The notes under the pieces: model-generated | The model's input: the letters and a program-made list of their open reading frames with translations, nothing else | Told to the model about the DNA's origin: nothing | The model's database searches: none | Shown here: positions 43,957 through 54,665 of the stretch, piece by piece | How positions within the stretch are numbered: position 1 is the stretch's first letter | Layout: every line of letters begins with the position of its first letter | Assembly: GCF_028009165.1 (NCBI RefSeq) | Contig: NW_026611617.1 | Span: 258,001 to 322,000 of the forward strand | From: Akanthomyces muscarius | Taxonomy: Eukaryota > Ascomycota > Sordariomycetes > Hypocreales > Cordycipitaceae | Direction: 5' to 3' | Length of the DNA stretch: 64,000 nt | Translations under genes and position numbers: made by a program

Positions 43957-45842
43957 ATGGCCGCCACCAAACACTCCATCGCTGATACCGAGGAGGCCAG
44001 CCGGCCTGTCAAAAAGTCCAAGATTGTCGATAATGAAGAGCTCTCAGAGAAGGCGCGCCTAAAGAGGGAGAAGAAGGAGAAGAAGAAAGAGAAGAAGCGT
44101 AAGGCTGAAGCCGCCCCCGCGCCGGCGGACGACTCGGATGAGGTTATGGAAGATAAGGACGAGGCAGAGGCCAAGGCCCAGAAGAAGGCGCGCAAGGACG
44201 AGAAGAAGAAGCTGAAGGAGGCCAAGAAGGCCAAGCCTACCGCCGACGAGAAGGAAGAGAAGGCAGAGGAGGCTCCCAAGTCGAAGAAGGAGAAGAAGGA
44301 GAAGAAGAACAAGACCACGCCGGTGGCGACTTCATCTGGTGCCAATGGCTACGAACAGACTGCTGCCCTCAACGGCGTGGCGCAGGCCAAGATTGACGAA
44401 TTTCTTAAGACGAACCAAATCACCATTACCGACCCCAAGACCAGCGAACCCACGCTACGACCGATCCTTGAATTCGCCCATCTCCCCCCGACCGACCTCT
44501 TGACCAAGAAGGGATCGCCTTTTGCCAACTACAAGGCTCCTACACCCATCCAGGCTGCCTCGTGGCCGTTTACGCTCTCCGGCCGCGACGTTGTCGGCGT
44601 TGCCGAGACTGGCTCCGGAAAGACCATGGCTTTCGCACTTCCCTGTGTGCAGGCCGTCGCCGCCATTAGCAAGCGCTGCACCAAGGCCGTCGTTGTCTCG
44701 CCGACCCGAGAGCTGGCGATGCAGACGCACGAGCAGCTTTCTGCCCTCGCCGCGCTCGCCGGCCTCAAGTCTGTGTGCCTCTACGGCGGCGCGTCCAAGG
44801 ACGACCAGCGTGCGCTCCTTAGCCGTGGCGCCGACGTCATCGTCGCCACGCCTGGCCGTCTCAAGGACTTCATGTCGGACAACACCGTTAACCTGAGCGG
44901 CTGTGCATTCGTGGTTCTCGACGAGGCCGATCGCATGCTCGACAAGGGATTCGAGGAGGACATCAAACAGATTCTCGGTGCCTGCCCCCCGCGCGAGAAG
45001 CGCCAGACGCTCATGTTCACCGCGACATGGCCCTTTTCCGTGCAGTCGCTCGCCTCCACATTCATGGTTGAGCCCATCAAGATCGCCATCGGCTCTGGCG
45101 GCCGGGAGACCGAGGACGGCTCGGTCGAGCTGCAGGCCAACATGCGCATTACGCAGCGCGTCGAGGTCATGGAGGGCAGCGACAAGGAATTCCGCCTGCT
45201 GCAGGTGCTGAAGCAGCAGCAGCAGAGCGGCCACAAGACCGATCGTATCCTGGTGTTCTGCCTCTACAAGAAGGAGGCCACGCGCATTGAGAACATGCTC
45301 AGTCGCAAGGGTATCAACGTTGGTGGCATTCACGGCGATTTGCGCCAGGAGCAGCGCACCAAGTCGCTCGAGGCTTTCAAGCTGGGCCACACTCCCGTTC
45401 TGGTTGCCACCGATGTCGCCGCCCGTGGTCTGGATATCCCCGAGGTCAAGCTTGTCATCAATGTTACTGTATGTGCACCACGCTCGCGCTCTCAAAAAAA
45501 TGGATTCATCACTAACTGATCAGTTCCCTCTGACGATTGAGGATTATGTCCACAGAATCGGCCGAACTGGCCGTGCTGGCAAGACTGGCAATGCCATTAC
45601 ATTCTTTACGGCGCAGGACAAGAGCCATTCTGGCTCGTAAGTTTTCTTGTTCCCCTCAGCGCAGCAGGGCCCTAGCTAACAGTTGTAGGCTTGTCAACAT
45701 CCTGAAGGGTGCCAACCAGCCAGTACCGGATGAGCTTCTCAAGTTTGGCACGACGGTCAAGAAGAAGACGCACGACATGTACGGATCCTTCTTCAAGGAC
45801 GTCGACATGAACCAAAAAGCGACCAAGATCACTTTTGATTAG
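43957..45842 (+). CDS. dbp3: DEAD-box ATP-dependent RNA helicase Dbp3
   Basis: Three exons, 43957-45468, 45524-45636 and 45689-45842, encode 592 aa. A Lys/Glu-rich N-terminus (about 18-120, repeated KKEKK) is typical of nucleolar Dbp3. Core motifs: Q motif PTPIQAASW, Walker A AETGSGKT (221-223), PTREL, GG, TPGR, DEAD (322-325), the unusual TAT (355-357, FTATW) that marks the Dbp3/Ded1-side group, ARGLDIP and [13 protein letters not shown], the last completed by exon 2. The tail ends in [18 protein letters not shown]. Dbp3 acts in early 60S ribosome biogenesis (27S pre-rRNA processing). It converges with rft1 with 86 bp between stops. Confidence 0.95.
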
Positions 45843-45928
45843 GCGAAAGCTATGAACTTCTGTTGATGCTATTCTTGTTTTATTTACCATCTGGAGTTGT
45901 TTGGTTCCTGGGTTTTACATTTTATACA

Positions 45929-47885
45929 TTATTTCTTGGAGCTCTTCTTGGAGGCCTTGGCGAACTCCTTTGAGCTCTCCTTGGAGTCTTCCTTGGAGAC
46001 CTCCTTATCTTCCTCCGTGGGAGGCTCGCCGAGAGAGTCTACGCATTCGACGAGGAAGTCTTTTTCCATGAACAATCTGTTGGTATTTGTGTCAGTCTGT
46101 CATATAGCACATTTAAAAGTTTGGGTCCGGAAATATACAGGGCAATGAAAATACGTACATCAATATGAGCAGCACCACGCCAGAGCTGCTAATCATGATG
46201 GCAGCCGTGATGGGTGTCTCGTCAATCTCCTTTGCGATGCCTGTTTGATATAGGCCCGCAAATGTAGAGACGGAGACAGCAATGGTCTCGTCGGGAATAA
46301 GCTTGCGCACGGAAAAGTTCTCGTTGTAGCGGGTGAAGTATCTCTTGATGAAGAGGAGACTCCAGATGATGCGGCAAAACATGTTGACAATGTTGGCATA
46401 GACGAGGCCCTGGGCGCCGAAGCCCAGGACGCCCATGAATATGTAGGCCGAGCCGGCAAACATGGCGGAGAAGAAGCCCATCCAAACGGACTGCCGGTGG
46501 ACCTCGGCCTCGGTGGCGACACTGGCGACAAACGACTCGGTCAAGCCATTGATGGCCAGAAAAGGCACGTAGAGGCAGTAGATGGCAAGGACGTCGCCCG
46601 CACCCGAGCCGTCCCAGCGGCTGCCGACAATGATGCGCAGCAATGGAGGTGCGGCAAAGGGGCCGATGCTGACGACAAAGCCGGAGAGGAGTAAATACAG
46701 ACGCAGGAGCGTGTGCAGGCTCTTGCTGGCCTCGCGCACAGCCGACGGCGTCTTCTCAGGCTTGACGAGCAACTTGGAAAAGTAGCTGCGGGTCGACTCC
46801 TCAATCGGCTGGAAGAGCAGGCGAGCGAGCAGGCCGCCGTAGTTGTTGGCGAGGGCGTACGAGCCCTGGACGACGGGCGAGGCGAGGAGGGAGATGAGAA
46901 AGGTGTCGCCCTGGGTGAGCATGTGCTTGACGACGCTCTGCGTCATCATGCTGCCGGCGAGGCGGATGGTGGGCCTGTAGAAGCGGGCGAGGATGAAGGC
47001 GCCGGGGTTGGCGTTTTCGATGCGCCGCGGCAGCAGCGAGTAGCCGACAAGGCTGCCGATGCGCCAGCCCGAGGAGACGTAGACGAGGACGAGCGCCGAC
47101 CCGTACGCGAGCTGGCCGAGCGCCCAGGGCATGACGCCGACCTCGATGCCGCGGCGGGCCGCGTTGACGGCCGTGGAGAAGACGACGAGGCAGCGCACGC
47201 ACGTGGCGATGGACTCGGCGGCGGCGCGCGTGCGCAGCAGCATGACCGACTGCAGCAGCACAAAGCACGGCTCCGAGAGCAGCTCCACCATGGCCGCCAG
47301 GCCGTACACCTGTAGAGACAGCGTCATGTACGGCGTCTCCAGCGTCGAGGGGTTGGCGTAGGCGAGGTACATCCAGCCGAGGCCGAGGCTGGTCACTGTG
47401 CCCAGCGCGATGGAGAGGTAGCCGAGATTGATGAGGGCCTGGCTCTCGACGGGGTCCATGGACCCCTTCTTCGCTTCCGGCTTGTCCTTGCCGCCACCTG
47501 CCTTGGCCTTTTCGCTCGGCGCGGCGGGCACTGCCGCAGCGTCGCCGTCCCCCTCGGTGGACGGCGGCGGTGCTTTCACGCCGTCGCCGATGCTGCCCTG
47601 GCGCTGGATGGCCACGCGCAGGCTCTCGCGCGCAAAGAAGAGAACCGAGAGGTAGTACACCTCGAGCTGCGTCGACAGGCCGAGCAGCGGCGCCGTGAGG
47701 TACCGCACCAGCAGCTGGTTGGCGATGAAGGTGATGAGGCGCGAGATGAGCTGCAGGATGATGAGGATGGACGCGCCCTGGACCATGGTCGTGGAGGGGC
47801 CGCCCGCTGCTGCTGCCGCCGCGGCGCCTTTGGGCGACTTGGCCTGCTTCGGCGTGGCGCCACCTTTGCGTCCCTTCTGCGCCAT
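45929..47885 (-). CDS. rft1: Rft1, ER membrane protein of N-glycan lipid-linked oligosaccharide synthesis
   Basis: Two exons, 47885-46159 and 46076-45929 (intron 82 nt), encode 624 aa. After a basic Ala/Gly-rich N-terminus, [21 protein letters not shown] and [11 protein letters not shown] mark the Rft1 fold of the MOP flippase superfamily. An acidic/basic linker (about 105-150) interrupts the membrane part, then about a dozen helices follow with [10 protein letters not shown] and [12 protein letters not shown] signatures. The second exon begins [10 protein letters not shown] and ends in a Lys/Ser/Glu-rich tail (repeats like [10 protein letters not shown] and a KKSSKK end). Rft1 was proposed to flip Man5-GlcNAc2-PP-dolichol in the ER; a direct flippase role is disputed. 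An in-frame Met lies 35 codons upstream (47990), but the first Met with a sensible N-terminus is 47885. Confidence 0.93.
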
Positions 47886-50800
47886 GATGAAGTTTTGGGG
47901 GCTGGCAGGCGAAGTGATTTTGGGGGCCGTAATGGCGCTTGCAAGTTTGGATTTGAAGATGGTGGTGATGGTGGTGAGTGGAGAGATCAAAGGAGGCGCG
48001 TTTTGGCCAGATTGGGCTTTGGCGGGGCGTTTGATTGGATGTTTGCGGTTCTGCAGTGGCCGCGCAAAATTTGCAGAATTATGCTACAAGACATGAAATA
48101 TACTCTCAGGAAAAAGGAGACGTTAGAGTTGATTTACAGTTTTTCTTTATATTTTCTAGAAGCTTGGGAGCTGGATGTCGAGGAAAACCGGCCGGTGGCA
48201 TGGGGTGGCACATGTCATTGAGACACGTCTAGCTGAAGATGGTATTTGATATAAAGGTCTACACTCCCCTTGGCCTGTAAAGGGAACTTTAAGCAAACTC
48301 GGAGTCACAGACATGATTTTGAGATTTTTTTTACCCTGGCCGCATCCTTTTTCCACTTGTGTATCCGCGCATACCGCGACAATCACCAGTCGTCCCTGTA
48401 GGCATGTCGAGGAAGTCCTAGAACAATCATGTAATTATGAAGCAATATAGATAGAATCGTTCTGGACTACAATAATGGGGGGATCTATATATAAGATAGT
48501 ACATCGGGACATGTCTGCCATACTGCGGAAAACATCATTCGCGGCTTTTCATGAGAGTCGAAAACTTTAAACCAACTGCGCCAAAAACTTTCATGACGGC
48601 TTTACAGTATGCAATAACTGTGTCTAAATTTCTTTCTTTGAGGTGCGCTGCGACTACGCTCCTGGCGTAATCTCCGTTTCGTTGTCTGGTGATTAGACAT
48701 TGACTGCAGAAAACTCGACTCTCAAGAGACGTGCAAGTGTCTGAGCTCTGGGAATGCGAAAATGCCTGGTCTTGAAAGCATCATCTACAGTACTTCTTTT
48801 TCTTCAATAAAATGATTGTTTGCAGCTTGCAGACTCTATTTGTATGTTGACTTTTCTCATCTATATTTTTCGTCGAATATTCTATTCCGCTGAAGTGCAC
48901 TGTATAGACACCACGTTGCAACCATTCTTCTTATTATTTCTCTGTTCGCTATTATCGTTACTACTTTCATTTCCAACCATTCATATTCAACCTGCGACCA
49001 ATAGCTCATCTCTTATACTCTTCGTTATAGCTGCAAGTCTCGTCTATAGCGACCAATTTGATATGTGTCCTTGAGATGTATCTCAAGGGCCGTTTTCTCG
49101 AGGACCGATTTCTCAGTTTGGAGTAGTCAGGTACGATATAAATTTGCCTTTCGCACTTGCACATAAGTAGAATAGAGCCTGAATCCGTCGGAAGGAAAAA
49201 TTAAAAGTTTAGGGGTGTGAGGTACGTAGCGTTTCGCGGGCCGCGTGCGGTGGCAAAAGATCAACGCCTACGAGCTTGCGCCTGGCACTAACATCTACAT
49301 GGACCGGAAAATTTGAGGGCGCATGGGCGCACACCAAGCTTGATAGAGTTTGATCACCTCTACTCTATACGTCATAGAGTGCGGCGGCTGTAACTGTCGA
49401 GACATTTATCACAAAGCCCATCGCGATGGTGCTCTGCATAGGTGTCAAGCATTGCCGGATAAGAGCAAGCAGGACGCCATTAGTGCACAGGTGATTGAGA
49501 CTTGCGCAAGGGGAAGATGGCCTCCCTGGCCAGTGCGAAGCTTCCCGAAATCCGCGACCTGAACGGGGCTGTCTGAATGGCTTGCCACAGCCATGGGGTG
49601 ACGCAGATCTCAGAACGTGTTTGACTTGTCGACTCGTCAAACAGTTCCTGGGACGAACAGCATGTCTTGGCTCACATGTGTGTCGTCTCTCGGTAGAGAT
49701 TACGAAGGTGTGGGGGGCAGCACACGCAGAGATATGGAGGGCGAGAGCCGTTTTTCGGGTGGTTGGGCCGAAAGGCAAGATTGGTCCAGTGTCTGTTCTC
49801 TCTCGGAACCCGTGGGGGTCTAATTGCCCATCTTACTCGATTCAGCAATGCGCTACTGATTTCGACCTCTCTGAGATCGCGACCAGAGTCCGTCTTCCGA
49901 CAGCTCCAAAAAGCTGCCTTGAGACTCGAGAGCGAAAAGGTGACGAGGGAATGTTCGCGCAGGTGATTGCACCAGTAGTATTGAACAACGACCTCGGACG
50001 AGCTAAATTGCTTGATTGCTTGATTACTGCGTGGCTCGCGCTAATTGCTTGGTAGGGTGCCATCTTTTTACCAGCGGGCGTTGGGATACGGTTATGTGAC
50101 TCCTTGTCTCAGGAAGCTTCACGTCAGCGGCGCAAGAGAGACTGTAAAGTTCTGTTCCCTCGTTGGCCAGTCACATTCTTTTTCCTTCTCCGATGCATTT
50201 TTAGCCACTGATGGCTATCAGTGGCCATGAGAGCCAAGAATGTAGTCCACCGTCCAGTGTCTTACAGCCGCATTCCAGCCGCGCACCATCAGCAAATGAC
50301 GGTCCCGATTGGGCCAGCGTCGGTGTCTCACTTCTTCTCACCTTTATTCCCTCGCCGTCGGAGGAATGGTAAAGTTTTTCCCTTTTATGGATGAGAGGTG
50401 GCCGCACCGGACACCCAATTCCAGGTTGCCGCGAGCACGGTCTTCCACATTTGATGCCCACCCGGGCCACCTATGGGCACAGCCTGCCCAAGGTGTGCGT
50501 CTCCCCTCCTGGCATATCCAAACCGAGACCAGACAGAGCCTTCATGCTGTAGATCGTCGATCTGACGCAGGCACAGCGCTCAATCCCACGCCAAAGCTCC
50601 AGAGCTAGCGCGGCTCGCAGCTAGAGCTTGAGCCTCACTTTGCGCCTTTCGCAGCCCCAACCTCTGGGAACCTGGATTCCCGCGCCCGACTATTCAATAT
50701 CAGTCCCTCAGCACATAATCCACAGTGGAGCTCCCCTTTGACTCTCCGTCTGAACTCTGGACGTCGTAGTCTGTATCCTCGATTGGAAGCTGCGAAAGGC

Positions 50801-51358
50801 GATCTTTCCAAAGTTCCCACTCGCCCGGAGCCAATCCCAGCGTCTGTGGTAACATGAGCGGCGATGCGAGATTCCCTCGCCCGATGAAGAGCTTGCCCCT
50901 GGTGGAATTTTTCGTCCCTCCGCTCCACTATTGCGAAACCTAGACAAGCTTTCTTTCCAGAGCTCGCCCTGAGAAATATCCCGACCTCCAGACTGCCGGG
51001 CACAGGTGGGTAGCTTGCGAAGCTGCCCTGGAATGCGATCACCATCATGGACACGGTTGCGCATCAGAAAATGCCATATCTGTGCTTCCAATCTGGAAAG
51101 GATCTGTCAATGGATCTGCATCGGGGGAGCTGTAGCTCGTTCGGAGAAGCTCGCGGGCAGGACGGGACACTCCCGAGTCACTTACAGCCCACGGAATATA
51201 CGCCGCATCGCCATTGAAACGAAATCTATATAAGCTCCTTTCAGTTCCTGCCAAGAGAGCACTTCTTTTTCTGGAGTATCTCGACATCAGCTATCACCAG
51301 AGTAGCATCGAGCACCAACAGAACCTTGTTTCTTTTCAACAAATTTACAGCCGCCACC
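47886..51358. other. Gene-free spacer, about 3.5 kb, upstream of the KEP gene
   Basis: Open frames here have no motif, codon bias or intron partners. The first part (48000-49200) is AT-rich; a T/A-dominated block spans 48820-49060. The last few hundred bases are the KEP promoter, with TATATAAG at 51227-51234, about 125 bp before the start codon. This is one of the two longest gene-poor stretches of the window. I saw no transposon ends, tRNA or tandem repeat. Confidence 0.5.
51227..51234 (+). promoter_or_regulatory. TATA box of the KEP gene
   Basis: TATATAAG, about 125 bp upstream of the start codon at 51359. The pyrimidine-rich stretch with CACCAACAGAAC and TCTTTTCAAC just before the CCGCCACCATG start is typical of a strongly expressed fungal gene. 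Inferred from position only. Confidence 0.45.
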
Positions 51359-53493
51359 ATGCAGTTCAAGACTCTTCACCTCCTCGCCCTGGCCATTGCC
51401 GCCCAGTCGGCCAACGCCCAGCTCAGCGCCGATGCCATCTCCGCCAGCCTGAGCGCTCCCACATCGGCCTCGACCGCTTCTGCCGCGACTGGTGCTGCGG
51501 TTGACAAGGTTCCCGTACGTTCACCTATCCTGACGTCTTCGCACCCAAAGAGTGTTTACTAACCGATACCGCGCAGGAGATGCTTGCTCACTTCCGCGAC
51601 ATGGTTCACGACGCCATCATCGGCGCCAAGCCCACAGCTGCCGCTGCTTCATCAGCTGCCTCCGCTGCTACGTCAGCTGCTGCCGCTGCCGCGACCGGTC
51701 TGACCAACTCGACCGTCCCTCTCACAGGTGGTGCTGCCATGAACAAGACCGCCCACGCCGCTCGCATGGCCCCCGGCAGCGGTGCCATGAACATCACAAA
51801 TTCCACCACACCCATGAAGCCCGCCAACAACGGCACGCTCTCGGCCGGCAAGCGCGGGATCCTGCCCTCTGGTGATGCTGTTGGCGATGCCGTTGGTGCT
51901 GCCACTTCTGCCGTCAGCTCCGCTGCTGGCCCTCTCGAGAGCACCCTCGGTGGTGCCAAGAACGGCACTCTTCTTGCCCGCAAAGCCATGAACTCTACTG
52001 AGAGCGCCACTTCTTCGAGCGCCGCTTCCAGCTCTGCTACTTCCGCTGAAAAGCGCGGCATTCTGCCTACCGGTAACCCTCTTGGCGATGCCGTTAGCGA
52101 TGTCGTCGGTGGTGCCACTTCCGCCGTCGCTGGCCTTGGCCTCAGGAACGCCATGGGCTCTACCGAGAGCGCTGCCTCTAGCGCTACCTCTTCAGCAGCT
52201 AAGCGTGATATCCTGCCTACTGGTGGCGTCGTTGGCGATGTCGTCGGTGCCGCCACCTCGGCTGTCAGCTCCGCCGCTGCCCCTCTGGAGAGCGCCGCCG
52301 GAGGTGCTAAGAACGGCACCCTGGCTGCCCGCAAGGTCATGAACTCTACCGAGAGCGCTACTTCCAGCTCTGCTACTTCCTCTTCTGCCGCTAAGCGCGG
52401 AGTCTTGCCCACTGGCGGTGCGGTTAGCGATGTTGTCGGTGCTGCCACCTCGGCTGTCAGCTCTGCTACTGGTCCTCTTGAGAGCACCGTCGGTGGTATC
52501 CTCGGTGGTGCCAAGAACGGCACTCTTCTTGCCCGCAAGGCTATGAACTCTACTGAGAGCGCCACCTCTGCTTCTTCCACTGCTACCTCCGCTGAGAAGC
52601 GTGGACTCCTGCCCACCGGTGATGTTGTTGGCGATGTCTCCAGCGCTGCTACTTCTGCCACGTCCTCTTCCGCCGCTAAGCGCGGAATCCTGCCCACTGG
52701 TGGTGCTGTTGGCAACATTGTTGGCGCCGCCACTTCTGCCGTTGGCTCTGCTACTGGTCCCCTCGAGAGCACCGTCGGCGGTGTCCTCGGCGGTGCCAAG
52801 AACGGCACTCTTCTTGCCCGCAAGGCTATGAACTCTACTGAGAGTGCGACCACCTCTGCTTCTTCCACCTCTGCTACCTCCGCTGAGAAGCGTGGACTCC
52901 TGCCCACTGGTAACGTTGTTGGCGATGTTGCCAGCGCTGCTACCTCTGCCGTCAGCTCTGCTACCGGCCCTGTCGAGAGCACTCTGGGCGGCGTCCTCGG
53001 TGGTGCCAAGAACGGCACTATTCTTGCCCGCAAGGCCATGAACTCTACTGAGAGTGCGACCACCTCTGCTTCTTCCACCTCTGCCACCTCCGCTGAGAAG
53101 CGTGGACTCCTGCCCACCGGTGATGTTGTTGGCGATGTCTCCAGCGCTGCTACTTCTGCCACGTCTGCTGCCAGCTCTGTTGAGAAGCGTGGACTCCTTC
53201 CCACCGGTGATGTTGTTGGCGATGTCTCCAGCGCTGCCACTTCCGCCGTCAGCTCCGCCGAGAAGCGCGGTGTCCTCCCTACCGGCGATGCTGTCGGCGA
53301 TGTCTCCAGCGCTGCCACTTCCGCCGTCAGCTCCGCGGAGAAGCGTGGTGTTCTTCCCACCGGCGATGCCCTGGGCGATGTCTCCAGCGCGGCCACCTCC
53401 GCCGGCCCTACTGTCAGCGGTCCCTCCAGCTTCATGACGATGCTTGCCCGCAAGGCTACCACCAGCTCTGCCGCCACCACCAGCAGCGCTTAA
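51359..53493 (+). CDS. Secreted Kex2-processed repeat protein (KEP) of unknown function
   Basis: Two exons, 51359-51514 and 51577-53493 (intron 62 nt, GTACGT...TACTAAC...GCAG), encode 690 aa. A signal peptide (MQFKTLHLLALAIAAQSANA) is followed by a low-complexity Ala/Ser/Thr/Gly protein. Eleven Lys-Arg sites (K at residues 144, 211, 261, 325, 393, 420, 490, 560, 589, 615, 641), mostly in A-E-K-R context, each start a repeat G-(I/L/V)-LPTG-(D/N/G)-x-x-GD, followed by an SSAATSA-type stretch. Spacing alternates: long units of 50-70 residues (which add GPLEST, GAKNGTLLARKAMNSTES) and short ones of 26-29, the last three nearly identical. N-glycosylation sequons (NGT, NST) recur. There is no Tyr in the repeats, unlike ustiloxin-type precursors, and no UstY (DUF3328) gene beside it. 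Candidate roles are a wall or surface protein, a repellent-type peptide precursor or an undescribed secreted peptide family. Function unknown. Confidence 0.88.
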
Positions 53494-54665
53494 GCGGTGC
53501 TGTTCCGCATCCAAAAAAATATCCGGCTAAAATAGAAATGTGCTACGACTAGAGCTGCATTTGACATGAACGAAAAATGAGAGACGGAACCTGACAAGAT
53601 GGATACTGGAGGATGAATTAATGACAATCTGATTTTTGTGTTTTTATTGGCTACGGGAAATTGACAACACGCTGGGAGATGACCTCTGACAGATTTAGCC
53701 TTGGAAGAAGCATCGAGGATTTCTTTTACACTAAGTAAGCTTTTTAGAAAATCCAAATGTCGACACTCGTTTCTTCAATCCTGTCTTGTCTCTTAGTCCT
53801 GTGAAATGTCCTGCATCACGCACGAGAGAGCGGTAGTCCGCTTGGGACAATTAAAAAAAAAAGCCGCATACGTAGAAGACGAGCTCATCAGCTTGCCATT
53901 CCTGGCGCGAAACAGCAAGAAAAGATTTTTCGTGTCTTGGGTCGGGGAGCTTTATTGAGACAATGGTGTCTCAGTCGCTGGCTTGTAATACTCAGTACGT
54001 GACAGTGTTGGTGTGACTGGTGCGGTTTGTGGCCCAGAAGTTTTCGTTTTCTTATCTCATAACTCACGGTTAGCTCTGCTGCAGGGTTTCTCTTCTTGTC
54101 TCACTGGTATTTGTTGCTCGTGATTTGCTAATTACTATTCCCGTCTCATGTATGATTGCATACGTTCAGTCCTGGATGCGAGCGCCGCCCCGAACTTTGA
54201 CGGTCGTGAGCGACGGATTTCGTGTCCTAGGCGCCGTGGAATTACACATGCACGACGTGAGAGTATGCTAGCAATTTTTGTTCCTCTTTAATTTAATGTT
54301 TGGACATTGACAGTAGTAATCCGGCGGTTGGACAAGTGACCCTGATCGAACATGCACAAGTCATCTTGTCGCACTAAGCAGGACGTAGCAGTCACCGAGT
54401 AAGTGAAGAGATGTGCCATTACAATTTAATTCATATGTAGTCATACTGTCAAACAAAGAGACGGCCTAGTGCGGCCGAGGGTATCGCGTGCTGAAACGTC
54501 CGTATCCATCCAATCCGAATTCTAACATAAAAAGGTTTCGGTAGTAACAAACTCCGTAAATGTATGCAGAAAATACAATAATCCCAGCTCCCTTCTATGC
54601 CATTTGTAGTGTTATCAGTAGGGCCACCTTCTGTGGCGTATTTGCTGTGACAATATTATTTGTCT
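53494..54665. other. Convergent spacer between KEP gene and coiled-coil gene
   Basis: About 1.17 kb holding two 3' UTRs and otherwise nothing recognisable; AT-rich with an A-run at 53852-53861. Confidence 0.5.

Noticed and set aside
44455..45495. 346-codon frame antisense to dbp3
   Set aside because: Shadow of a highly biased exon; no family motifs, while the sense strand has every DEAD-box motif.
50309..50608. 99-codon frame above the KEP gene, considered as a small secreted or partner protein
   Set aside because: No signal peptide, no conserved motif, and poor codon bias.
51359..53493. Interpreting the KEP gene as a dikaritin (ustiloxin/phomopsin-type) RiPP precursor
   Set aside because: The repeat cores have no Tyr needed for the macrocyclising ether bond, and no DUF3328, tyrosinase or related tailoring gene is nearby.
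51606..53514. Long antisense open frames (up to 624 codons) opposite the KEP gene
   Set aside because: They mirror the Ala/Ser/Thr-rich repeats and arise because the sense codon bias avoids antisense stops; there is no start context, signal peptide or splice logic on that strand.
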